From: Mycobacterium spongiae
GTDB lineage: Bacteria > Actinomycetota > Actinomycetes > Mycobacteriales > Mycobacteriaceae
Assembly (NCBI RefSeq): GCF_018278905.1
Contig: NZ_CP046600.1
Span: 2,232,001 to 2,296,000, forward strand
Length of the DNA stretch: 64,000 nt
Direction: 5' to 3'
Positions 52,688-63,086 of the stretch are shown in pieces. Under the pieces are notes generated by a model. It made no database searches. It was not told the DNA's origin and was given only the letters and a program-made list of their open reading frames with translations. The translations under genes were made by a program, and so were the position numbers. Every line of letters starts with the position of its first letter. The first letter of the stretch is position 1.

Positions 52688-54658
52688 ATGCCCTTGACCG
52701 CCCTCGAAGCGACGAGCCGCGAGGTGCCTTTCGACAGCGATCGGGACCCCATCACGCGGCCTTCGCGCTGGCGGACAGCGTTATGGTCGGTGGTTTCCGT
52801 CCGCTGGGCGGCGGTCGCGCTGATGCTGTTTCTTGCTGGGCTGGCTGCGCAGCTTAACGGGGCACCCCAAACAGTTTGGTGGACACTGTATTTGGCGTGC
52901 TACCTCGCGGGCGGGTGGGGCTCAGCGTGGGCTGGGGCGCAGGCGTTGCGGAACAAAGCCCTCGATGTCGATTTGCTGATGATTGTCGCGGCGATCGGAG
53001 CGGTCGCGATCGGTCAGATCTTCGACGGTGCGCTGCTGATCGTGATTTTCGCGACTTCGGGTGCCCTCGACGACGTTGCCACCAAACACACCGCGGAATC
53101 CGTCAAGGGCTTGCTCAACCTCGCGCCGGATCAGGCCGTGCTGGTGGATGGCGACGGCCGCGAGCGCGTGGTTCCGGCCAGCGACGTGGCCGTGGGTGAT
53201 CGCGTCTTGGTTCGGCCGGGGGAGCGGATATCCGCCGACGGCGTGGTGCTGTCGGGGTCCTCTGAGGTCGACCAGCACACGATCACCGGGGAATCACTGC
53301 CGGTGAGCAAGACCAACGGCGACGAGGTTTTTGCTGGCACCGTGAACGGATCGGGTGTCTTGCAGGTTGTGGTCACCCGCGATCCATCGCAGACGGTGGT
53401 CGCCCGGATTGTCGAACTCGTCGCCGAAGCTTCGGCCACCAAGGCCAAGACCCAGCTCTTCATCGAGAAAATCGAACAGCGCTACTCGGTCGGTGTGGTG
53501 GGGGCCACCCTTGCTCTCATCGCGGTTCCGTTGCTGCTCGGCGCACCGCTACAGCCGGTGTTACTGCGCGCCATGACGTTCATGATTGTGGCATCTCCGT
53601 GCGCCGTCGTCCTGGCCACCATGCCGCCGCTGCTTGCGGCGATCGCCAACGCCGGCCGCCACGGCGTGCTGGTCAAGTCCACGGTGGTCGTCGAACACCT
53701 TGCCGACACGAGCATCGTCGCCCTCGACAAGACCGGGACACTGACCTGCGGCGTCCCGCGACTGGCCACCGTCGAACCGCTGAACGATCTGATGGGCGTG
53801 GAGCGGCTACTGCAATTGGCAGCTGCCGCAGAACAACCCAGCGAGCACCCGCTCGGCCGGGCGATCGTTGGGGAAGCTCGTCGGCGTGGCATCGCCATCC
53901 CCGCTGCTGACGACTTCCGTGCACTGCCGGGCCGCGGGGTCCGTGCCACCGTGGGTCGCGACTGCGTGGAGATCTGCAGCCCGCACAGCTACCAGGGAGC
54001 CCCCCCGGCAGAACTGGCGCCGATCCTCGAGACCGGCGAGACGGCCGCGATCGTCTTGCTAGACGGCGTTGCGATCGGGGTGCTCGGACTCACCGATGAG
54101 GTTCGTCCCGACGCCGCCGCGTCCGTCGCGTCGCTGGCAGACCTGACCGCGGCGCCCCCAGTGCTGCTCACCGGTGACAACGGACGCGCTGCCATGCGGG
54201 TCGCCCAGCATGCCGGAATCACCGACGTGCGTTCGGCTTTGCTGCCGGAGCAGAAAGTCGAGGCCGTCCGCGGCTTACAGAGCGACGGTCATCGGGTGCT
54301 AGTCGTCGGCGACGGTGTTAACGATGCTCCGGCCATGGCCGCCGCCCGGACCTCGGTCGCCATGGGCGCAGGTGCCGACCTCACCCTGCAGACCGCGGAC
54401 GGCGTCACCGTTCGTGACGAGCTGCACACGATCCCCACGATCATCGGGCTAGCTCGGCGGGCTCGTCGAGTTGTGACCGTCAACCTGATGATCGCCGCGA
54501 CCTTTATCACCGTGCTCGTCCTGTGGGACCTGTTCGGGCAACTGCCGCTACCGCTGGGCGTAGCCGGTCACGAGGGGTCGACGATCATCGTCGCGCTCAA
54601 CGGCATGCGCCTACTGACCAACCGGTCCTGGCGCACCGCGGCGTCCGTCGTGCGCTAG
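52688..54658 (+). CDS. ctpD: P1B-4 type heavy-metal-exporting ATPase (CtpD-like)
   Basis: 656 aa, ATG after a GAGG site. No N-terminal CxxC metal-binding domain. Actuator TGES near residue 199; the intramembrane metal motif is SPC (FMIVASPCAVVLA, near 303) rather than CPC; phosphorylation Asp347 in DKTGTL; HP-type nucleotide region EQPSEHPLG near 382; GDGVNDAPAMA near 540; and HEGSTIIVALNGMRLL in the last helix. SPC with HEGSTxxxxxN marks the Co2+/Fe2+ (P1B-4) subgroup. M. tuberculosis CtpD is reported to export Co2+/Fe2+ and to be linked with the thioredoxins encoded next to it. Confidence 0.94.
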   Translation: MPLTALEATSREVPFDSDRDPITRPSRWRTALWSVVSVRWAAVALMLFLAGLAAQLNGAPQTVWWTLYLACYLAGGWGSAWAGAQALRNKALDVDLLMIVAAIGAVAIGQIFDGALLIVIFATSGALDDVATKHTAESVKGLLNLAPDQAVLVDGDGRERVVPASDVAVGDRVLVRPGERISADGVVLSGSSEVDQHTITGESLPVSKTNGDEVFAGTVNGSGVLQVVVTRDPSQTVVARIVELVAEASATKAKTQLFIEKIEQRYSVGVVGATLALIAVPLLLGAPLQPVLLRAMTFMIVASPCAVVLATMPPLLAAIANAGRHGVLVKSTVVVEHLADTSIVALDKTGTLTCGVPRLATVEPLNDLMGVERLLQLAAAAEQPSEHPLGRAIVGEARRRGIAIPAADDFRALPGRGVRATVGRDCVEICSPHSYQGAPPAELAPILETGETAAIVLLDGVAIGVLGLTDEVRPDAAASVASLADLTAAPPVLLTGDNGRAAMRVAQHAGITDVRSALLPEQKVEAVRGLQSDGHRVLVVGDGVNDAPAMAAARTSVAMGAGADLTLQTADGVTVRDELHTIPTIIGLARRARRVVTVNLMIAATFITVLVLWDLFGQLPLPLGVAGHEGSTIIVALNGMRLLTNRSWRTAASVVR

Positions 54659-54708
54659 GGTCCACACCCCGGCTCCGAAGACATGCACGTACCCTCGACA
54701 TAGTCTGA

Positions 54709-54725
54709 CCAACCAAGATGGTTGG
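54709..54725. promoter_or_regulatory. Inverted repeat upstream of the first thioredoxin gene
   Basis: CCAACC-AAGAT-GGTTGG, six-base arms and a five-base loop, 27 bp before the GTG start and 50 bp after the ctpD stop. It could be an operator or a weak intercistronic hairpin. No T-run follows. Confidence 0.4.
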
Positions 54726-54752
54726 CCGAACCACGCTTGCGTTAGGGGCGAC

Positions 54753-55115
54753 GTGCCTACCCGAGACCTCACTCCGGCGGTTTTCAAGCCCACCATCGAC
54801 TCCCACGACAACGTGCTCGTCTACTTCTGGGCGCCCAAGTGCGGGCCATGTGAGGTGTTCACACCAACCTATGAGGCCTCGTCGAACAAACACTTCGACG
54901 TGGTGCACGGCAAGGTCAACATGGAGACGCAGAAGGAGCTGGTGGAGATCCTTCAGGTGACCCTAATGCCTACCCTGATGGCCTATCGCAAGGGCAAGCT
55001 GGTGTTCAAGCAGGGCGGCATTGCCGATGCCGCGGTGATGGACAACCTGGTCCAGCACCTCAGGACACACAAGCTCAAGAATGACCCCGCGGCAGAGCGG
55101 CCGCGCCTGATCTGA
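54753..55115 (+). CDS. trxA: Thioredoxin, first of two
   Basis: 120 aa from a GTG. Thioredoxin fold with active site WAPKCGPC near residues 26-33 and the cis-proline in LMPTLMAYRKG. Length and position match Rv1470. It lies 94 bp after ctpD and 64 bp before a second thioredoxin that it resembles in both leader (CGTTAGGG, then GACCTCACT) and protein (about 45 percent by eye), so the pair arose by tandem duplication. The redox partner is unknown. Confidence 0.88.
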   Translation: MPTRDLTPAVFKPTIDSHDNVLVYFWAPKCGPCEVFTPTYEASSNKHFDVVHGKVNMETQKELVEILQVTLMPTLMAYRKGKLVFKQGGIADAAVMDNLVQHLRTHKLKNDPAAERPRLI

Positions 55116-55179
55116 TCAGCGCCGACCTCGTCCGAGGTGCCTCGGGAACAAGCTAACGGGTCGCGGCGTTAGGGCAGGC

Positions 55180-55539
55180 GTGACTACCCAAGACCTCACT
55201 GCCGCGCAGTTCAACGAAACCATCAACGGCAACGACATGGTGCTTGTCGACTTCTGGGCTTCGTGGTGCGGCCCATGCCGTGCCTTCGCTCCGACGTTCA
55301 CGGCATCGTCCGAGAAGCACACCGATGTGGTCCACGCCAAGGTCGATACCGAAGCCGAGCAGGAACTGGCAGCTGCCGCCCAGATCCGGTCCATCCCCAC
55401 GCTTATGGCTTTCAAGAAGGGCCAGCTGTTGTTCAACCAGGCGGGCGCGTTGCCGCCGGCGGCCTTGGAGGACCTGGTGCAGCAGCTCAAGGCCTATGAG
55501 GTGGGGGCTTCCGACCCGGTCGAAGCCGAAAACACCTGA
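55180..55539 (+). CDS. trxB1: Thioredoxin, second of two
   Basis: 119 aa from a GTG (MTTQDLTAAQFNETINGND). Classical active site WASWCGPC near residues 27-34 and cis-proline SIPTLMAFKKGQ. Corresponds to Rv1471, annotated trxB1 although it is a thioredoxin, not a reductase. Together with trxA and ctpD it forms a metal and redox stress cluster. Followed 59 bp later by echA12. Confidence 0.92.
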   Translation: MTTQDLTAAQFNETINGNDMVLVDFWASWCGPCRAFAPTFTASSEKHTDVVHAKVDTEAEQELAAAAQIRSIPTLMAFKKGQLLFNQAGALPPAALEDLVQQLKAYEVGASDPVEAENT

Positions 55540-55598
55540 TGCGGGCTTAGCGGTACGGACAATTAGGTCGCCGCGGGGCTTCGCGCTACCTTTCACAG

Positions 55599-56408
55599 GT
55601 GAGTCTGGTTCTTGTTGAACACCCGCAGCCGCAGATTGCGCTGATCACTCTCAACCGGCCCGAGCGGATGAACTCCATGGCCTTCGACGTCATGGTGCCG
55701 CTCAAGGAGGCACTGGAAAAGGTCAACTACGACAATTCGGTGCGGGTGGTCGTGCTGACCGGAGCGGGTCGCGGATTCTCCTCAGGCGCCGATCACAAAT
55801 CCGCGGGTGCGGTGCCACACGCCGAGAAGTTGACCCGGCCGACCTACGCCCTGCGCTCCATGGAGCTTCTCGATGACGTCATCCTCGCGCTGCGGCGGCT
55901 GCACCAGCCGGTGATCGCTGCGGTGAACGGGCCGGCCATCGGTGGCGGCCTGTGTCTGGCTCTGGCCGCGGACATCCGGGTGGCCGCGACAAGCGCCTAC
56001 TTCCGGGCGGCCGGGATCAACAATGGTCTGACGGCCAGCGAACTGGGGCTGAGCTACCTGCTGCCCAGGGCTATCGGCTCGTCGCGAGCCTTCGAGATCA
56101 TGCTGACGGGCCGCGACGTCAGTGCCGAGGAGGCCGAGCGTATCGGCCTGGTTTCGTCTCGTGTGCCGGAAAGCGAGTTGTTGGACACGTGCTATGGGAT
56201 CGCTACGCGGATGGCGGCTTTCTCGCGACCGGGAATTGAGTTGACGAAACGTACGCTGTGGAGTGGACTGGACGCCGCCAGTCTGGAGACGCATATGCAG
56301 GCCGAGGGACTCGGACAGCTCTTCGTGCGGCTGCTCACCACCAACTTCGAAGAAGCCGTTGCCGCACGCGCCGAGAAACGGCCGCCGGTGTTCACCGATG
56401 ACAAGTAG
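55599..56408 (+). CDS. echA12: Enoyl-CoA hydratase/isomerase family protein (EchA12-like)
   Basis: 269 aa from a GTG at 55599. Crotonase fold: NRPERMNSMAFDVM near the N-terminus, first oxyanion hole region GRGFSSGADHKS near 60-72, and second NGPAIGGGLCLALAADIRVA near 110-130. The usual catalytic glutamates cannot be placed with certainty (ASELGLSYLLPRAIG). Probably acts on an acyl-CoA intermediate; the exact reaction is unknown. By context it corresponds to Rv1472. Confidence 0.9.
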   Translation: MSLVLVEHPQPQIALITLNRPERMNSMAFDVMVPLKEALEKVNYDNSVRVVVLTGAGRGFSSGADHKSAGAVPHAEKLTRPTYALRSMELLDDVILALRRLHQPVIAAVNGPAIGGGLCLALAADIRVAATSAYFRAAGINNGLTASELGLSYLLPRAIGSSRAFEIMLTGRDVSAEEAERIGLVSSRVPESELLDTCYGIATRMAAFSRPGIELTKRTLWSGLDAASLETHMQAEGLGQLFVRLLTTNFEEAVAARAEKRPPVFTDDK

Positions 56409-56443
56409 CGGCACCACACCCCAACGACGACAAGGATGCGACG

Positions 56444-58081
56444 GTGATCACAGCCACGGACCTCGAGGTCCGCGCTGGTGCGCGCATCCTGCTCTCGCCC
56501 GAATGCCCTGACTTGCGCGTGCAGCCCGGCGATCGCATCGGGCTGGTCGGACGCAACGGCGCGGGCAAGACCACCACGTTGCGCATCCTGGCGGGGGAGA
56601 GTGAGCCGTATGCGGGGTCGGTCACCCGTGCCGGTGAAATCGGCTACTTGCCACAGGATCCTAAGGAGGGCGATCTCGACGTCTTGGCTCGCGACCGAGT
56701 ATTGTCCGCCCGCGGCCTCGACGTCCTGCTCACCGATCTGGAGAAGCAGCAGGCGTTGATGGCGGAGGTCGCCGACGAGGACGAGCGCGACCGGGCCATC
56801 CGCCGCTACGGTCAGCTCGAGGAGCGATTTGTGGCTCTGGGCGGCTACGGCGCGGAAAGCGAGGCCGGTCGCATCTGTTTCAGTCTCGGCTTGCCTGAAC
56901 GGGTGCTGACTCAGCAACTGCGCACGTTGTCCGGTGGTCAGCGCCGCCGGGTGGAATTGGCCCGCATTCTGTTTGCCGCCTCGGATAGCGGTTCGGGAAC
57001 CTCGAATTCGTCGACGACTTTGCTGCTTGACGAGCCAACCAACCACCTCGACGCGGATTCGCTTGGCTGGCTGCGGGATTTCTTGCGGGCACACACCGGT
57101 GGTCTGGTGATGATCAGCCACAACGTGGACCTGGTGGCAGATGTCGTCAACCGCGTCTGGTTCTTGGATGCCGTGCGCGGGGAGATCGATATCTACAACA
57201 TGGGCTGGCAGAAGTACCTTGACGCCCGGGCCACCGACGAGCAGCGTCGGCGCCGGGAGCGGACCAACGCCGAGCGCAAGGCCGCGGCGTTGCGCACGCA
57301 GGCCGCGAAATTGGGTGCTAAGGCCACCAAAGCCGTTGCAGCCCAGAATATGTTGCGTCGAGCCGACCGGATGATGGCCTCACTCGACGAGGAGCGGGTC
57401 GCGGACAAGGTGGCGAGGATCAAATTCCCCACCCCGGCGGCATGCGGGCGTGTTCCGTTGGTAGCCAATGGGCTAAGCAAGACCTACGGATCGCTGGAGG
57501 TCTTTACCGGTGTCGATCTGGCCATCGACCGCGGGTCGCGGGTGGTCGTGCTGGGACTCAACGGCGCCGGTAAGACCACACTGTTGCGATTGTTGGCCGG
57601 CGTCGAGCAGCCCGATGCCGGGTCGCTGGAAGCCGGGCATGGTTTGCGAATAGGCTATTTCGCGCAAGAGCACGACACGCTCGACATCGAGGCGACCGTC
57701 TGGCAGAACATCCGGCACGCGGCCCCGGACTCCGGCGAGCAGGATCTGCGTGGCCTATTGGGCGCGTTCATGTTCAGCGGTTCGCAGCTCGACCAACTGG
57801 CCGGCACCCTGTCCGGCGGTGAGAAGACTCGACTAGCTCTGGCGGGCTTGGTCGCCTCGACGGCGAACGTACTGTTGCTGGACGAACCGACCAACAATCT
57901 CGATCCTGCCTCGCGCGAGCAAGTTCTCGACGCGTTGCGCAGCTACCAAGGCGCGGTGGTGCTGGTCACGCACGATCCAGGTGCGGCTGAGGCGCTCGTC
58001 CCGCAACGAGTCGTGCTGCTGCCCGACGGTACCGAGGACTACTGGTCCAGCGAGTACCGCGATCTCATCGAGCTAGCGTGA
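56444..58081 (+). CDS. ABC-F family ATP-binding protein
   Basis: 545 aa from a GTG. Two complete ABC cassettes and no membrane segment: first Walker A GRNGAGKTT near residue 37, signature LSGGQRRRVELA, Walker B LLLDEPTNHLD; linker of about 80 residues rich in Arg/Lys (EQRRRRERTNAERKAA); second Walker A GLNGAGKTT near 367, signature LSGGEKTRLALA, and LLLDEPTNNLD. ABC-F proteins act on the ribosome (EttA-like factors or antibiotic protection), not in transport. Corresponds to Rv1473, which is often labelled a macrolide transporter. Confidence 0.94.
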   Translation: MITATDLEVRAGARILLSPECPDLRVQPGDRIGLVGRNGAGKTTTLRILAGESEPYAGSVTRAGEIGYLPQDPKEGDLDVLARDRVLSARGLDVLLTDLEKQQALMAEVADEDERDRAIRRYGQLEERFVALGGYGAESEAGRICFSLGLPERVLTQQLRTLSGGQRRRVELARILFAASDSGSGTSNSSTTLLLDEPTNHLDADSLGWLRDFLRAHTGGLVMISHNVDLVADVVNRVWFLDAVRGEIDIYNMGWQKYLDARATDEQRRRRERTNAERKAAALRTQAAKLGAKATKAVAAQNMLRRADRMMASLDEERVADKVARIKFPTPAACGRVPLVANGLSKTYGSLEVFTGVDLAIDRGSRVVVLGLNGAGKTTLLRLLAGVEQPDAGSLEAGHGLRIGYFAQEHDTLDIEATVWQNIRHAAPDSGEQDLRGLLGAFMFSGSQLDQLAGTLSGGEKTRLALAGLVASTANVLLLDEPTNNLDPASREQVLDALRSYQGAVVLVTHDPGAAEALVPQRVVLLPDGTEDYWSSEYRDLIELA

Positions 58082-58148
58082 TCGATCGGCGATAGCGGCA
58101 CGGGTTACCCTGATGTCCCGAGGAAATTCCGGAGCCTCCCGGACGACG

Positions 58149-58577
58149 ATGCCGGTGACCGACGCGGCCCCGGCGGTGCTATTCGTCTGCGTCAGCAACA
58201 ACGGGAAATCTGTGATGGCCGAGGGTCTTATGCGCCACGCCGCCGGCGACCGAATCACCGCCACCTCCGCGGGCACTCGTGCCAAGACCGGTGTGAACCC
58301 CCAATCCGTGGACGCGCTGGCCGAATTGGGTGTCGACATCAGCACCCATGAGGCCACTCAACTGACCGACGGCCTCATCGCGGCGGCCGATCTCGTCGTC
58401 GTTGTGGGCACTTCGGCGCACGTCGACCCCATCGGCGAAACACCAATCGAGGTCTGGGACACCGACGAGCCGTCGCTGCGAGGAATCGAAGGCCTCGAAA
58501 GGATGCGCCTGATCCGCGACGACATTGCTGCGCGCGTCACCGAATTGCAGGCACGATTGACCGCATCACCGCAGTAG
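58149..58577 (+). CDS. Low-molecular-weight phosphatase fold protein, arsenate-mycothiol transferase type
   Basis: 142 aa from ATG 58149 (MPVTDAAPAVLFVCV); an in-frame ATG at 58113 would add 12 residues. The P-loop reads CVSNNGKS, i.e. CX5K where tyrosine phosphatases and thioredoxin-linked ArsC have CX5R. A lysine in this place is what I recall for actinobacterial arsenate reductases that use mycothiol. Later motifs are SAGTRAKTGVNP and the general-acid region VWDTDEPS. Likely role is arsenate detoxification or a related thiol exchange. No ars regulator or arsenite pump is adjacent. Confidence 0.75.
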   Translation: MPVTDAAPAVLFVCVSNNGKSVMAEGLMRHAAGDRITATSAGTRAKTGVNPQSVDALAELGVDISTHEATQLTDGLIAAADLVVVVGTSAHVDPIGETPIEVWDTDEPSLRGIEGLERMRLIRDDIAARVTELQARLTASPQ

Positions 58578-58596
58578 CGCTGCCATGACGGGCAAC

Positions 58597-59160
58597 CTAG
58601 CTGCGGCGCACCGAGTTTTCCACGAGGTCGAGGACCGCGGCCAGCCGCTGCGGATCTTCGCCGGATGCTAGGCGGGCCACCAATCCGTCCAGGACCAGGT
58701 CCAGGTAGCACTGCAGCACGTCACTGGGGACGTCGTCACGGATCCGCTTGGCCTCCTTTTGTCGGCGCAGCCGGTCGGTCGTGACCGCTACCAGGTCCGC
58801 GGATCGCTCTGCCCATCCGCGGCTGAACACCGGATCGGTGCGCAGCTTTCGTGCGATCTCCAGTTTGGTTGCCAGCCAGTCGAATTGGTCGGGCCGTGCC
58901 AGCATGTCACGCATCACCTGGATCAGGCCCTCGCGGGCTGCGACGTCGGCCATCCGTTCGGCGTCCTCGCGCGCGAGCGCGAAAAACAGCGCGTCTTTGT
59001 CCCGGAAGTGATGAAAGATCGCTCCGCGTGACATTCCGATCGCCTGTTCCAGACGCCGGACGGTGGCTTTGTCGTAGCCGAACTCGGCAAAACACCGGCG
59101 AGCGCCGTCGAGGATCTGACGACGGCGAGCCGCCAGATGGTCCTCGCTGACCTTGGGCAC
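58597..59160 (-). CDS. TetR family transcriptional regulator downstream of acn
   Basis: 187 aa from a GTG. Helix-turn-helix reads AEFGYDKATVRRLEQAIGMSR then GAIFHHFRDKDALF, residues about 24-62. Nine bases separate it from the acn stop, so it is probably the second gene of an acn operon. By context it equals Rv1474c, reported in M. tuberculosis as a repressor acting on the acn operon with iron as a signal; I recall this only loosely. Confidence 0.9.
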   Translation of the reverse strand: MPKVSEDHLAARRRQILDGARRCFAEFGYDKATVRRLEQAIGMSRGAIFHHFRDKDALFFALAREDAERMADVAAREGLIQVMRDMLARPDQFDWLATKLEIARKLRTDPVFSRGWAERSADLVAVTTDRLRRQKEAKRIRDDVPSDVLQCYLDLVLDGLVARLASGEDPQRLAAVLDLVENSVRRS

Positions 59161-59169
59161 GGTGCGCGG

Positions 59170-62254
<3,085 letters not shown>

Positions 62255-62842
62255 ATGACCAGGCAAGATTCCTTCGGGTCGTTCGTTGCACTGCCGTTTC
62301 CGCAGACGATGCCGGTCTTGCCGACCTACATTCCGCAAGACGTCGACATGCAAGCGGTCAAGGCCCAGATCGCCGCGGTCGGCGTCAGCGCGCCAGCTCC
62401 GGACCTGCCCGGGCTGCTCGACGTGGTCGACCACGCCCGTGACGAGGGGATCGACCTCAAGATCGTTCTTCTCGATCACAACCCACCCACTGACACGCCA
62501 ATGCGTGACATCGCGACCGTTGTGGGAGCCGACTATCCCGATGCCACGGTGTTGGCGCTGAGCCCCAGCTACGTCGGCAGCTACAGCACGCACTATCCCC
62601 GCGTCACCCTGGAGGCGGGGGAGGACCATGCCAAGACCGGCAATCCGGTGGTATCGGCGCACAACTTTGTGCACGAGCTCGAAACTCCGGAGTTTCCCTG
62701 GAGTGTATTGACGATCGTGCTCCTTATCGGCGTACTCGCGGCGGCCGTTGGCACCCGATTCATGCAGCTGCGCAGCAGGCGTTCAGCAACATCAGCTGGC
62801 GCGATCGAAACTTCGGTCGTGGATCCCAACGAGGGTGTCTAG
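62255..62842 (+). CDS. Conserved membrane protein (Rv1476-like)
   Basis: 195 aa, ATG after GAGGGGA. Residues 30-145 form a soluble domain with conserved DIATVVGADYPDATVLALSPS and STHYPRVTLEAGEDHAKTGNP; a single hydrophobic helix (WSVLTIVLLIGVLAAAVGT, about 150-168) near the C-terminus is followed by a basic segment. The lack of a signal peptide and the C-terminal anchor place the domain outside or inside depending on topology that I cannot settle. In M. tuberculosis it precedes ripA, as here, and may have a cell-wall-related role (inference). Confidence 0.85.
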   Translation: MTRQDSFGSFVALPFPQTMPVLPTYIPQDVDMQAVKAQIAAVGVSAPAPDLPGLLDVVDHARDEGIDLKIVLLDHNPPTDTPMRDIATVVGADYPDATVLALSPSYVGSYSTHYPRVTLEAGEDHAKTGNPVVSAHNFVHELETPEFPWSVLTIVLLIGVLAAAVGTRFMQLRSRRSATSAGAIETSVVDPNEGV

Positions 62843-62892
62843 CCAGGTGAACCACCGCTAGTCGGGCGACGTTAATCGAGCCCGTGGATCGT

Positions 62893-62910
62893 CTATGGCA
62901 AACGCCATAG
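62893..62910. promoter_or_regulatory. Perfect inverted repeat upstream of ripA
   Basis: CTATGGC-AAAC-GCCATAG, seven-base arms, 51 bp after the membrane protein stop and directly abutting the MtrA-like boxes. No T-tract follows, so an operator is more likely than a terminator. Confidence 0.5.
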
Positions 62911-62926
62911 GTCACTGTTCGGTCAC
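62911..62926 (+). promoter_or_regulatory. Candidate MtrA box upstream of ripA
   Basis: Direct repeat GTCACTGTTCGGTCAC: two GTCAC half-sites 11 bp apart, the second reading GTCACAG. MtrA of the MtrAB two-component system binds direct repeats of GTCACAGCG-like 9-mers and is reported to control ripA. The site is 161 bp before the ripA start. Confidence 0.65.
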
Positions 62927-63086
62927 AGTCAATGCACGTCCGGGGTGCAGTTCGTGACTTAGATTTCGTCGGCGTCGCTTGTGACGTACGGTGCAAATGA
63001 TGCTTGTGATGCTTGTCATGCGGCTGGCAATCTCAGTGAAAACTGTGGCCGTCCGTCAGAGTTGAGCCATAGGAGACCGAAGTCGA

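Noticed and set aside
62893..62910. Terminator for the membrane protein gene
   Set aside because: The stem is only seven bases without a following T-run and adjoins the MtrA boxes, so an operator is the better reading.
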